Below, piece by piece: positions 40,129-48,512 of a stretch of DNA of 64,000 nt. The stretch comes from Pseudonocardia halophobica (GTDB lineage Bacteria > Actinomycetota > Actinomycetes > Mycobacteriales > Pseudonocardiaceae), in assembly GCF_027922425.1 (NCBI RefSeq), contig NZ_BSFQ01000007.1, positions 124,001 through 188,000 on the forward strand, read 5' to 3'. The notes under the pieces were generated by a model. That model worked only from the letters and a program-made list of their open reading frames with translations. It searched no databases and was not told the origin of the DNA. The translations under genes and the position numbers were made by a program. Position 1 is the stretch's first letter, and each line of letters starts with the position of its first letter.

Positions 40129-41189
40129 GCACCATCCCCCGCGACCAGTGGTACGTCGCCGCGTACGGCTCCGAGATCCGCCACGAGCTGTTCGCCCGGA
40201 CCATCTGCGACGAGCCGATCCTGTTCTGGCGCACCGAGTCCGGCGAGGTCGTCGCGAACTCCGACCGCTGCGTGCACCGCCGCTTCCCGCTGTCCCGGGC
40301 CCCGTCCCGGCTCGTCGACGACAAGGTCGTCTGCGGCTACCACGGCTTCACCTACGGCTCGGACGGCAAGTGCGTCGCCGTGCCCGGCCAGACCCGCGTG
40401 CCGCGCACCGCCCGGCTCACCCCGTACCCGGTCGTCGAGCTCGACTCGCTGATCTGGATCTGGATCGGTGACCCCGCGCTGGCCGACCCGACCCGCATCC
40501 CGCGCGTCCCCTACCTGGCCTCGCCGGACTTCACCACGGTCCGCGGGATGGAGCCGCTGCAGGCCCGCTTCTCGCTGCTGGTCGACAACCTGCTCGACCT
40601 GTCGCACGAGACCTACCTGCACGGCGGGTACATCGGCACCCCCGAGGTCGCCTCGACCCCGATCTCGACCGAGGTCGACGACGAGGCCGGCATCGTCTAC
40701 GTCTCCCGGCACATGGACGACGCGGAGTGCCCGCCCTTCTACTCGAAGTCGACCGGCCTGCAGGGGCGGATCGCCCGCTGGCAGGACATCGAGTACACCC
40801 CGCCGTGCCTGTACAAGCTGCACAGCCGGATCGCGCCCGTCGGCTCCGTCCCGAACCCCGACGGCACCGACCCCGACGCCTTCCACGTCGAGGTCGTCTA
40901 CGCGATCACCCCGGAGACCGAGCACTCCACGCACGACTTCTGGATGGTGGCCCGCGACTTCGCGCTCGACGACGAGGAGGTCTCGGCCTTCCTCGCCGAG
41001 AACAACCGGACCGTCGTGCTGCAGGACGTCGAGGCCCTCGACGTGCTCGAGCAGGTGATCCAGGGCGAGCCGGAGGGCTACCAGGAGCTCTCGATCAACA
41101 TCGACACCGGTGGCCTGGCCGCGCGCCGGATGCTGGCCCGGATGGTCGGGCAGGCCCCGCGCAACGCCCCGGCGGCCCCCGCCCGATGA
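40125..41189 (+). CDS. vanA: Vanillate O-demethylase oxygenase subunit (Rieske type)
   Basis: This 354-aa Rieske oxygenase O-demethylates vanillate to protocatechuate and formaldehyde with electrons from VanB. The Rieske ligands Cys49, His51, Cys70 and His73 are visible in DRCVHRRFPLS and VVCGYHGFTY. The mononuclear iron site is LVDNLLDLSHETYLH, with His161 and His166. Length and the clustered MFS and VanB-type reductase genes fit VanA; a related methoxy-benzoate demethylase is possible. It overlaps both neighbours by 4 bases. Confidence 0.87.
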   Translation: MSTIPRDQWYVAAYGSEIRHELFARTICDEPILFWRTESGEVVANSDRCVHRRFPLSRAPSRLVDDKVVCGYHGFTYGSDGKCVAVPGQTRVPRTARLTPYPVVELDSLIWIWIGDPALADPTRIPRVPYLASPDFTTVRGMEPLQARFSLLVDNLLDLSHETYLHGGYIGTPEVASTPISTEVDDEAGIVYVSRHMDDAECPPFYSKSTGLQGRIARWQDIEYTPPCLYKLHSRIAPVGSVPNPDGTDPDAFHVEVVYAITPETEHSTHDFWMVARDFALDDEEVSAFLAENNRTVVLQDVEALDVLEQVIQGEPEGYQELSINIDTGGLAARRMLARMVGQAPRNAPAAPAR

Positions 41190-41425
41190 GCGCCGGCATC
41201 CCGGAGGCCCCGCCCGTCCTGGGCGGCGACCGCGTCTACCGCATCCACTGGGTCCTGGGCACCGACCGGCTCCGCGCCGTCTGCCACTGCGGCAGCGAGC
41301 GGATCTTCGAGGACCCGGTGGAGCTGTGGGAGTGGCTGCTGGCCCACCCGGACGGCCACGGGCCCGCCGCCGTCCCCGCACCGTCGCCCGAGCCCGCACC
41401 GGCCCGCGAGCCCGCGCCGGCCTGA
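41186..41425 (+). CDS. Small protein coupled to vanA, unknown function
   Basis: This 79-aa reading frame starts at ATGA overlapping the vanA stop, and vanB starts 19 bases after it. It opens with MSAGIPEAPPVLGGDRVYRI. It has one conserved-looking core, LRAVCHCGSERIFEDPVELW and EWLLAHPDGH, with a Cys-His-Cys cluster, and ends in a Pro/Ala/Glu tail (APSPEPAPAREPAPA). The position between oxygenase and reductase suggests an accessory to the Rieske system, perhaps metal- or cluster-related. I do not know the family. Confidence 0.7.
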   Translation: MSAGIPEAPPVLGGDRVYRIHWVLGTDRLRAVCHCGSERIFEDPVELWEWLLAHPDGHGPAAVPAPSPEPAPAREPAPA

Positions 41426-41444
41426 GCACCCCGAGGAGACCCGA

Positions 41445-42407
41445 ATGCAGGCCGATACCCCAGAGCCCGAGCTCGACCTGGTCCTCGACAAGAAGGAGAT
41501 CCTGGCCGACGGCGTCGTACAGCTGACCCTGCGCGACCCCGCCGGTGCGGACCTGCCCGCCTGGGAGCCCGGGGCGCACGTCGACCTGGTGCTCACCGAC
41601 GGGCTGACCCGGCAGTACTCGCTCTGCGGCGACCCGGCGGAGCGCTCGGTGCTGCAGGTCGCGGTCCTGCGCGAGCCCGCGGGCCGGGGCGGCTCGGCCC
41701 ACGTCCACGACGTGCTGGCCGAGGGCGACACCGTGCGGGTCCGCGGGCCGCGCAACCACTTCGCGCTGGTCGCGGCCCCGCGGTACCTGTTCCTCGCCGG
41801 CGGCATCGGCATCACGCCGATCCTGCCGATGATCGCGGCGGCCGAGGTGGCGGGCGCGGACTGGCGGCTGGTCTACGGCGGCCGCACCCGCGCGTCGATG
41901 GCCTTCCGCGACCGGCTCGAGGAGCGCCACCCCGACCGGGTGGACGTCCGTCCGCAGGACGAGACGGGGCTGCTCGACCTGGCCGCCCTGCTCGGCGAGC
42001 CGGCCGAGGGCACCGCGGTCTACTGCTGCGGGCCGGAGCCCCTGCTGGCCGCCGTCGAGGAGCGGTGCGCGGCCTGGCCGGCCGGGACCCTGCACCTGGA
42101 GCGGTTCGCCCCCAAGGCCGGCGCGGACGACGGGCCGCGGGAGGCGTTCGAAATCGAACTCGCGCAGACCGGCACGACGCTGACCGTGCCGGCGGACCGG
42201 TCGATCCTCGAGGTCGTGGAGGAGGCCGGCGTCGGGATCCTCTCGTCGTGCCGCGAGGGCACCTGCGGCACCTGCGAGACGGGGCTGCTCGAGGGCGTCG
42301 CGGACCACCGCGACTCGGTGCTCACCGCCGAGGAGCAGGCGGCGAACGACGCGATGATGATCTGCGTGTCCCGCTCCTGCTCGGCCCGCCTGGTGCTCGA
42401 CCTCTGA
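41445..42407 (+). CDS. vanB: Vanillate O-demethylase reductase subunit
   Basis: The 320-aa class IA reductase passes NAD(P)H electrons to VanA. The FMN-binding RQYSL is at residues 56-60, the NAD domain has FLAGGIGITPILPMI (about 116-130) and YCCGPEPLL, and a C-terminal plant-type [2Fe-2S] domain has Cys269, Cys274, Cys277 and Cys307. The ATG at 41445 follows a GAGGAG site. It is the last gene of the IclR-MFS-vanA-small-vanB group. Confidence 0.9.
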   Translation: MQADTPEPELDLVLDKKEILADGVVQLTLRDPAGADLPAWEPGAHVDLVLTDGLTRQYSLCGDPAERSVLQVAVLREPAGRGGSAHVHDVLAEGDTVRVRGPRNHFALVAAPRYLFLAGGIGITPILPMIAAAEVAGADWRLVYGGRTRASMAFRDRLEERHPDRVDVRPQDETGLLDLAALLGEPAEGTAVYCCGPEPLLAAVEERCAAWPAGTLHLERFAPKAGADDGPREAFEIELAQTGTTLTVPADRSILEVVEEAGVGILSSCREGTCGTCETGLLEGVADHRDSVLTAEEQAANDAMMICVSRSCSARLVLDL

Positions 42408-42553
42408 GAACCACCCGCCCCCGGCGTCGAGGCCCCGTCGAACGAGGGGCGACCCGCCGCGTCCCTTCGCACCTGTGGATCCGCTGAGAGATTCCGTAAC
42501 GATGTTGCGATCGGGGTACACCGAGGTCACGGCCTCACGCGGAGGAGAACGCC

Positions 42554-42841
42554 ATGACCATCACCGGGATCATCTCGGCCCTGCTCGTCGGCCTGCTCAT
42601 CGGAGCCCTGGGCCGGCTCGTCGTGCCCGGGAAGCAGCGCATCCCGATCTGGCTGACGATCGTGATCGGCATCGTCGCGGCCTTCGTCGGGTCGTACCTC
42701 GCCGGTCTGTTCGGCTACCGGAACTCCGGCGGCGGGTTCCCGTGGCTCCTGCTGGTCATCCAGGTGGCGGTCGCGGCGGTCGGCGTCGTCCTCGCCGCGG
42801 GGGCCTACGGCCGGCGGCACCGCGGCATGCTGCGCCGCTGA
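42554..42841 (+). CDS. GlsB/YeaQ/YmgE-family stress membrane protein
   Basis: This 95-aa protein has three hydrophobic helices with the family glycines: ISALLVGLLIGALGRLVVPG, TIVIGIVAAFVGSYLAGLFG and LLLVIQVAVAAVGVVLAAG. It ends RRHRGMLRR. Transglycosylase-associated/GlsB proteins accumulate under envelope or general stress. The ATG at 42554 follows GGAGGAG. A GGGTAC box lies about 35 bases upstream without a clear GTTT partner. Confidence 0.9.
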   Translation: MTITGIISALLVGLLIGALGRLVVPGKQRIPIWLTIVIGIVAAFVGSYLAGLFGYRNSGGGFPWLLLVIQVAVAAVGVVLAAGAYGRRHRGMLRR

Positions 42842-42867
42842 GCGGGCCCCGCGCAACGGGCCCGTGC

Positions 42868-43269
42868 TCAGCGGGTGCGTCGCCCGGCCGCGCCGAACCA
42901 GTAGCCGAGGACCGTGCCGGCCATGCCGGTCACGGGGGCGAGGTAGAGGGTGAACTGCTGGGCGTCGAGCCGCAGCACGAGCGCCAGGACCGACAGGGCG
43001 GCCACGACCGCCACGACGATCACCAGGACGGCCGTGCGCACCCGCGCCTCCATCCGGCGCTCGGCCTGCACGGCGTCGTCGCAGCCCGCCCGGTAGATCG
43101 CCTCCACCTGCGCGGCGATCTTCCGGTGGGCCTCGGCCTTCGCCTGCTCCAGCCGCACGAGGAGTTCCGCGCAGTCGGCGGCCCCGTCGAGACGGTGCCG
43201 CTCGAGCACGGCGAGGGCGTCCTCCGCGATGTCGTCGATCTGGCTGTCGAACCTCGTCATCGGGTTCAT
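42868..43269 (-). CDS. Membrane protein with an N-terminal helical region, unknown
   Basis: This 133-aa protein has a soluble charged helical N-terminus (DIAEDALAVLERHRLDGAAD, RLEQAKAEAHRKIAAQVEAI) followed by two hydrophobic segments (VLVIVVAVVAALSVLALVL and FTLYLAPVTGMAGTVLGYWF). The ATG at 43269 follows GGGGAGG. It is convergent with the GlsB-like gene. I recognise no family. A helical arm plus two membrane spans is compatible with a small envelope or sensor accessory protein. Confidence 0.65.
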   Translation of the reverse strand: MNPMTRFDSQIDDIAEDALAVLERHRLDGAADCAELLVRLEQAKAEAHRKIAAQVEAIYRAGCDDAVQAERRMEARVRTAVLVIVVAVVAALSVLALVLRLDAQQFTLYLAPVTGMAGTVLGYWFGAAGRRTR

Positions 43270-43487
43270 GACGGCCCCGCCTCCCCGGCTCGGTCGTGTG
43301 CCCATCAGGGTCGTGCCGTGCGGCCACCGGGCACAGAGGGTGGTCCCGCCGGTACGCGGGGGTGGCCCCTACTCCTCGCCCGGGCCGAGCCGACGGGCGG
43401 ACCCGGCCGGGCGCGCCGCCGACGCCGTCGAGCGCGCGGCTCCTAGGCTCGTGCCGTGCACGACCGAGCCCTCACGACCCGTCCGAC

Positions 43488-44555
43488 ATGCCGGTGACCG
43501 GCCGGGAGACCGCGCTCACCCCCCGGGCGACGTCCGCGCTGCGGCGCCGGCCGCTGCCCGGGGACCCCGCCTCCGACGCGACGCTGCGGGTCGACGCGCT
43601 CGACGCGGCGGCCGACCACTACCTCGACGCGGAGCGGGTGGCCAGCACCCGTGAGGCCTACGCGCGGGACTGGGCCGCCTGGGAGGACTACACCCGGTGG
43701 GCCGGCATCCCGCTGCTCTCCGGGGGCCGCGGCGCCCTGGTCGGGTTCGTGCTCTGGCTCGAGCAGGGTGCGCCCCGGGTCGGGCGGGAGCCCGGCGCGC
43801 CGGCCGCGCCCGCCACCATCCGGCGCAAGCTCGCCGGGGCGCTGCACGGGCTGAGGAGGTTCGGGGCCGATGTCGACCCCCGCGGCCCGGCCGCCGCCCG
43901 CGAGGCCCTCACCATCTACCGGCGCCGTCTCGCCGCCGGCGGCGAGCGGCGCGGCCGCGGCCAGGCCCACGCCGTGGACCTGCGGGCCGTGCTCGCGATG
44001 TCGCAGGCGTGCCCCGACACCCGCCGCGGCCTGCGCGACCGCGCCATGCTGACCATCGGCTTCTACGGCGCGACCCGGGCCAGCGACCAGGCCCACCTGC
44101 TGACCTCGGACGTGCTCGTCGAGCAGAACGGCGTGGTCCTCGACGTCCGGGTCGGCAAGACGACCGGCCGCAGCGCGCTGCCCCGGCGCCGGCACCCCCT
44201 GCTCTGTCCCCGCTCGGCCTGGCTGGCGTGGCTGCGGGCGAGCGGGCACACGGGCGGCCCCGCCTTCCGGCGCATCGACCGGCACGACACCGTCCGCGAC
44301 GAACCGCTGTCCCCCGACGCCGTCACCGCGGTGATCGCGCGGGCCGGGGAACGCGCCGGGCTCCCCTACCCGGTCACCTGCCACTCCCTGCGGGCCGGCT
44401 TCGCCACCGAGTCCTACCGCGCGGGCGCCTCGCTGCTCGACATCGCCACCCAGGGACGCTGGGCGCCCGGTTCGCAGGAGCTGTTCCGCTACATCCGCAC
44501 GGTGGACCAGTGGCGGCACAACGCGGCCGACGGGCTCGACCTCGAACCCGGCTGA
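43488..44555 (+). CDS. Tyrosine recombinase/integrase, apparently intact
   Basis: The 355-aa protein has a SAM-like N-terminal domain (ERVASTREAYARDWAAWEDY) and a full catalytic set: Arg197 (YGATRASDQ), Lys224 (VGKTTGRS), His299 and Arg302 (CHSLRAGF), Trp325 in GRWAP at the usual His/Trp site, and Tyr335 (LFRYIR). This is more like phage- and plasmid-type integrases than XerC/D. The ATG at 43488 is chosen; upstream codons lack support. No tRNA, direct repeat or excisionase is visible nearby, so it looks like an isolated or domesticated recombinase. Confidence 0.85.
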   Translation: MPVTGRETALTPRATSALRRRPLPGDPASDATLRVDALDAAADHYLDAERVASTREAYARDWAAWEDYTRWAGIPLLSGGRGALVGFVLWLEQGAPRVGREPGAPAAPATIRRKLAGALHGLRRFGADVDPRGPAAAREALTIYRRRLAAGGERRGRGQAHAVDLRAVLAMSQACPDTRRGLRDRAMLTIGFYGATRASDQAHLLTSDVLVEQNGVVLDVRVGKTTGRSALPRRRHPLLCPRSAWLAWLRASGHTGGPAFRRIDRHDTVRDEPLSPDAVTAVIARAGERAGLPYPVTCHSLRAGFATESYRAGASLLDIATQGRWAPGSQELFRYIRTVDQWRHNAADGLDLEPG

Positions 44556-44617
44556 CGCCGTTTCAGGGCCGCGGGGCCGGGAACGCAGGCCGACATCGAC
44601 CTGCGGAGGTGACAGCC

Positions 44618-45826
44618 GTGCTGTCCGACAAGTCCCGTCCGGTGATCGAGGCGACGCTGCCCGTGGTGGGCGAGAACATCGGCACGATCGCCACCCGCTT
44701 CTACGAGCACCTGTTCGCCGAGCACCCCGAGCTGCTGGACGGCACGTTCAACCGCGGCAACCAGGTCGACGGCTCGCAGCAGCAGGCGCTGGCCGGGTCC
44801 GTCGCCTCGTTCGCGAGCGTGCTGGTGAGCGCACCCGACCGCACTCCGGAGAAGCTGCTGCGCCGCATCGCGCACAAGCACGCGTCCCTCGGCATCCGCC
44901 CCGAGCAGTACCAGGTCGTCCACGACAACCTGATGTGGGCGATCGTCGACGTGCTCGGCGACGCGGTGACCCCCGAGGTCGCCGCCGCCTGGGACGAGGT
45001 CTACTGGCTGATGGCGAGCGCGCTGATCAACCAGGAGCGCGGCCTCTACAGCGCACGCGGGGTCCGGCCGGAGACGGTCTGGCGGCCGTGGCGGGTCGAG
45101 CGGAAGATCCGGGAGACCGACGACGTCGTGACGTTCGTGGTCGAGCGGGTCGACGACCGGCTGGTCAAGACCTCGCTGCCGGGCCAGTACGTCACGGTCC
45201 TGATGCCGATGCCGGACGGCGTGCGGCAGCCCCGCCAGTACAGCCTGACCCGCGCCGACGACGGGCAGCATCGCCAGTTCGCCGTCAAACGCGTGCAGGG
45301 CGACGGGAAGCCCGACGGCGAGATGTCCACGCTGCTCTGCGACACGGTCGAGATCGGCGACGTCCTGACGATGTCGTTGCCCTACGGCGACGTCGTCCTG
45401 GACGACGCGGGCCGCCCCGTGGTCTTCGCGAGTGCGGGCATCGGCATCACGCCGATGGCGGGGATGCTCTCGCACCTGGTCGCCGCGAACTCCGGGCTGA
45501 ACATCACGCTCCTGCACGCCGACGCGAACGAGGGGTCGTTCGCCCTCCGCCGCCAGGTCGTCGAGGACGTCCTCACCGCCCGCAACGCCTCGCTCCACGT
45601 CTGGTACGAGGACGGCACGGGCAGCATCGAACCGATGGACGGGGTCCACGCCGGGTTGATGGACCTGTCCGAGGTCACGCTGCCCGACGACGCGCTGTAC
45701 TACCTGTGCGGCCCGATCCCCTTCATGCAGGCGATCCGCTCGGCGCTGATCGAACGCGGGGTCGCGCCCTCCGAGATCCAGTACGAGGTGTTCGGCCCCG
45801 ACCTGTGGCAGGCCGACCTCGACTGA
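44618..45826 (+). CDS. hmp: Flavohaemoglobin, nitric oxide dioxygenase
   Basis: Hmp oxidises nitric oxide to nitrate with O2 and NAD(P)H. The 402-aa product has a globin domain with distal Tyr29 (ATRFYEHLF) and proximal His88 (AHKHASLGI). The FAD region is RQYSLTRADDG (about 206-216), and the NAD domain has FASAGIGITPMAGMLSHL and YYLCGPIPFMQAIRS. The GTG at 44618 is preferred because GGAGGTGA lies just before it. It is 63 bases after the recombinase stop and shows no obvious NsrR-type operator in that short gap. Confidence 0.93.
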   Translation: MLSDKSRPVIEATLPVVGENIGTIATRFYEHLFAEHPELLDGTFNRGNQVDGSQQQALAGSVASFASVLVSAPDRTPEKLLRRIAHKHASLGIRPEQYQVVHDNLMWAIVDVLGDAVTPEVAAAWDEVYWLMASALINQERGLYSARGVRPETVWRPWRVERKIRETDDVVTFVVERVDDRLVKTSLPGQYVTVLMPMPDGVRQPRQYSLTRADDGQHRQFAVKRVQGDGKPDGEMSTLLCDTVEIGDVLTMSLPYGDVVLDDAGRPVVFASAGIGITPMAGMLSHLVAANSGLNITLLHADANEGSFALRRQVVEDVLTARNASLHVWYEDGTGSIEPMDGVHAGLMDLSEVTLPDDALYYLCGPIPFMQAIRSALIERGVAPSEIQYEVFGPDLWQADLD

Positions 45827-45841
45827 CGGGGAGCGGGGGCG

Positions 45842-46891
45842 TCACCGGCCGCCGCCGACCGGGCGGGCCAGCGCGTTCACCGCTCCGCCGAAGAGCGGCG
45901 GCAGCAGCCGCGAGGCGGGGACCAGCGCGCGGCGCGCGACCCGCGGACGTGTGCCGGCCAGCAGCGCCGCGGTGAGCAGGCGGTAGCGCCGGGTCAGGCG
46001 TGCCCAGTCGCGCTCGTATCGCTGCGGCTCGCCGTCGACGATCGCCCGCACGGCGGCGTCCGCCTGGGCGAACGCGAGGGCCAGACCCTCCCCCGTCAGG
46101 GCGTCGACGTAGCCGGCGGCGTCGCCGACCAGCAGCACCCGCCCGGCCACCCGCCGCCGGGCGCCGCGGCGCAGGGGACCGGCCCCCCGCACGTCGGTCG
46201 CCGGCTCGCTGCCGCACAGGAGCTCCTCGAGACCCGGGAGCGCCCGCAGCCGGCTGTCGAAGGAGCCCTTGGTGGAGACGAGCAGCGCGACCCCGACGAG
46301 GTCCGCGGCCACCGGGGTCACGTAGGCCTCGACCTCGCGACCCCAGTGCACCTCGACGTACGGCGACCAGGGGGCGGTCCGGAAGTGCCGGCGCAACCCG
46401 AAGCGCGGGTGCCGGGCGGCGGCGGCGTCGAGGCCGAGGGCGCGGCGCACCGTGGAGTGCAGGCCGTCGGCGGCCACCAGGTGCCGGGCGCGCCGCCCGT
46501 CGGCGGTGACGCCCGCGTGGTCCTGACGCACCTCCCCGACGGCGCGCTCCTCGATGCGGGCCCCCGCGGCCACCGCGGCCTCGCGCAGCGCCCGGTGCAG
46601 CGTGAGCCGGCGGATCCCCCGGCCGGGACCGAGGCGGAAGTCCGCGTCGGCCGACCGCCCGCCACCGACGTACCGGATGCCGCGGAACGGGTGCCCGGCC
46701 GGATCGACGCCGAGGGCCAGCAGCCCGGCGAGCGCCCCGGGCATCAGGCCCTCGCCGCAGGCCTTGTCGACGGCGCCGGGCCGAGGCTCCCAGACCTCGA
46801 CGTCGAGACCGGCGCGGGCGGCGTGGAGCGCGGTCACCAGGCCGGCCGGGCCGCCACCGGCGACGAGCAGGTCGACCGGGCGGGCGCTCAC
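45842..46891 (-). CDS. FAD-dependent oxidoreductase, last gene of the phenolic-lipid-like operon
   Basis: The 349-aa flavoprotein has LLVAGGGPAGLVTALHAARA (about 8-27), the KACGEGLMPGAL mark of geranylgeranyl-reductase and hydroxylase relatives (about 44-55), VAADGLHSTVRRALG and VLLVGDAAGYVDALTGEGLA (about 262-281). It starts in the stop of the methyltransferase gene (GTGA). By gene order it corresponds to SrsC, the FAD hydroxylase that converts alkylresorcinols toward quinones in Streptomyces griseus. That function is inferred from context, not from residues. Confidence 0.82.
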   Translation of the reverse strand: MSARPVDLLVAGGGPAGLVTALHAARAGLDVEVWEPRPGAVDKACGEGLMPGALAGLLALGVDPAGHPFRGIRYVGGGRSADADFRLGPGRGIRRLTLHRALREAAVAAGARIEERAVGEVRQDHAGVTADGRRARHLVAADGLHSTVRRALGLDAAAARHPRFGLRRHFRTAPWSPYVEVHWGREVEAYVTPVAADLVGVALLVSTKGSFDSRLRALPGLEELLCGSEPATDVRGAGPLRRGARRRVAGRVLLVGDAAGYVDALTGEGLALAFAQADAAVRAIVDGEPQRYERDWARLTRRYRLLTAALLAGTRPRVARRALVPASRLLPPLFGGAVNALARPVGGGR

Positions 46892-47439
46892 GCCCGCACC
46901 TCCGTGGCCGCGGCCTCGCGCAGGGCCCGCCGCTCCTCCCGCAGCCGCACGGTCAGCACCCCGGCGTTCGCCACGGTGAACGCCACGGCGGTGAGCCACG
47001 CCGTGTGGACGAGCGGGAGGGCCGCACCCTCCACGACGACGGCGGCGTAGTTGGGGTGCGGCAGGAAGCGGTAGGGCCCCGAGGTGACCAGCGGGAGCCC
47101 GGGCACGACGATCACCCGCGTGTTCCACCGCGGGCCGAGCGTGCGGATGCACCACCACCGGACGCTCTGGCACCCGACGACCAGGGCGAGCATCGGCCAG
47201 CCGAGCGCGGGCACGAAGGGCCGGCCGGCGAGCCACACCTCCGCCAGGCACCCGACGAGCAGGCCGGTGTGCACGACGACCATCACCGGGTAGTGCCCGC
47301 GGCCGGTCTCGACACCCCCGCGGGCCGACGCCCACCGGGCGTGGCGCGTGGAGAGCACCAGCTCGGCCAACCGCTCGAGACCGACCGCGAGCACGAGCAG
47401 CGTGAAGAGCAGGGCCGACACCGGGAACGGCGTGCTCAT
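46888..47439 (-). CDS. Isoprenylcysteine carboxyl methyltransferase-like membrane protein
   Basis: This 183-aa integral membrane methyltransferase has about four to five helices and the ICMT signature in SGPYRFLPHPNYAAVVVEGA (about 120-139) after RWWCIRTLGPRWNTRVIVVP. It overlaps the type III polyketide synthase gene upstream (ATGA) and the FAD gene downstream (GTGA). In the S. griseus srs operon the equivalent SrsB methylates phenolic lipids; the same role is plausible here. Confidence 0.87.
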   Translation of the reverse strand: MSTPFPVSALLFTLLVLAVGLERLAELVLSTRHARWASARGGVETGRGHYPVMVVVHTGLLVGCLAEVWLAGRPFVPALGWPMLALVVGCQSVRWWCIRTLGPRWNTRVIVVPGLPLVTSGPYRFLPHPNYAAVVVEGAALPLVHTAWLTAVAFTVANAGVLTVRLREERRALREAAATEVRA

Positions 47440-48512
47440 GCCGGTGCCCGCAGCAGGACGAGTTCGGAGCAGAAGCCGGGCCCCATCGCGAGCATCAGGC
47501 CGTACGAGCCCGGCCGCGGCGGCCGGACGTCGAGGGTGTCGGCCAGGACGTGCAGCACCGAGGCCGAGGAGAGGTTCCCGACGCGGCGCAGCGAGTCCCA
47601 GGTCAGGGCCAGTGCGTCGCGGTCGACCTGGAGCGCGTCCTGCAGGGCCTCGAGCACCTTGGGGCCGCCGGGGTGCGCGACGTACCACTCGACGTCCGCG
47701 CGCCCGAGCCCGTGGTCGGCCAGGAACCGGCGCACGTCGTCGCCGAGGTACCGGCGCACGAGGTCGGGGACGGCCGCGTCGAGCACGATCCGCAGGCCAC
47801 CGGCACCGACGTCCCAGCCCATGGTCCGCTCGGAGTCGGGGTAGAGGCGGCTGCGGGCGGCCAGCACCTCCGGCTGCACGCGCCCGCCGTCGACCAGCTG
47901 CTCGGCGCGCCGCGATCCCGCGGCGACCACCGCGGCGGCGCCGTCGCCGAACAGGCCGCTGGCGACCAGGTTGGGCACCGAGACGTCGTCCCGCTGCAGG
48001 GTCAACGAGCACAGCTCGACGCTCATCAGCACCGCGACCGCGTCGGGGTGGCCGACCAGGTGATCGAGCAGCCGGGCGACCCCCGCGGCCCCGGCCACGC
48101 ACCCCAGGCCGACGATCGGCACCCGCACCACGTCGTCGCGCATGCCGGTGAGCGCGGCGACCCGCGCGTCGAGGGACGGCACGGCGAGCCCGGTCACGGT
48201 CGCGGAGACGACGAGGTCGACGTCCGACGGCGCGAGGTCGACCGCTTTGAGCGCGTCGACGACCGCGCGGGCGCCGAGCTCGACCCCGGCCGCGATGAAG
48301 GCGTCGTTGGACTCCCCGAAGTCGCGCAGCCGGCCGTAGCGCTCCAGCGGCAGCGCGGTGTGCCGGGTCCCGACACCGGCGTTGCGGTGGAACCGCTCCA
48401 GGACCGCCCGGTCGACGCGGCCCCCGAGCAGCGACCCCGCGACGGCCTCGGTGATCTCCTCCTGTCGGTGGCGATGGGCGGGAAGGGCACCTCGGACGCT
48501 CAGGATGCGCAT
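47436..48512 (-). CDS. Type III polyketide synthase
   Basis: This 358-aa chalcone-synthase-fold enzyme has the complete triad Cys138 (IVGLGCVAGAAG), His280 (YVAHPGGPKVLE) and Asn313 (RRVGNLSSASVLHVL). The ending AMGPGFCSELVLLR is typical. The start is the ATG at 48512 with GGAGGAGAG upstream; it overlaps the preceding gene by 13 bases. It should condense a starter acyl-CoA with malonyl units to an alkylresorcinol, alkylpyrone or tetrahydroxynaphthalene-type product. The neighbouring methyltransferase and FAD oxygenase favour phenolic lipids. Confidence 0.93.
   Translation of the reverse strand: MRILSVRGALPAHRHRQEEITEAVAGSLLGGRVDRAVLERFHRNAGVGTRHTALPLERYGRLRDFGESNDAFIAAGVELGARAVVDALKAVDLAPSDVDLVVSATVTGLAVPSLDARVAALTGMRDDVVRVPIVGLGCVAGAAGVARLLDHLVGHPDAVAVLMSVELCSLTLQRDDVSVPNLVASGLFGDGAAAVVAAGSRRAEQLVDGGRVQPEVLAARSRLYPDSERTMGWDVGAGGLRIVLDAAVPDLVRRYLGDDVRRFLADHGLGRADVEWYVAHPGGPKVLEALQDALQVDRDALALTWDSLRRVGNLSSASVLHVLADTLDVRPPRPGSYGLMLAMGPGFCSELVLLRAPA

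Noticed and set aside
43270-44620. Integrative element with attachment sites around the recombinase
   Set aside because: I found no tRNA, no flanking direct repeat and no mobility partner genes; base composition does not differ from neighbours.
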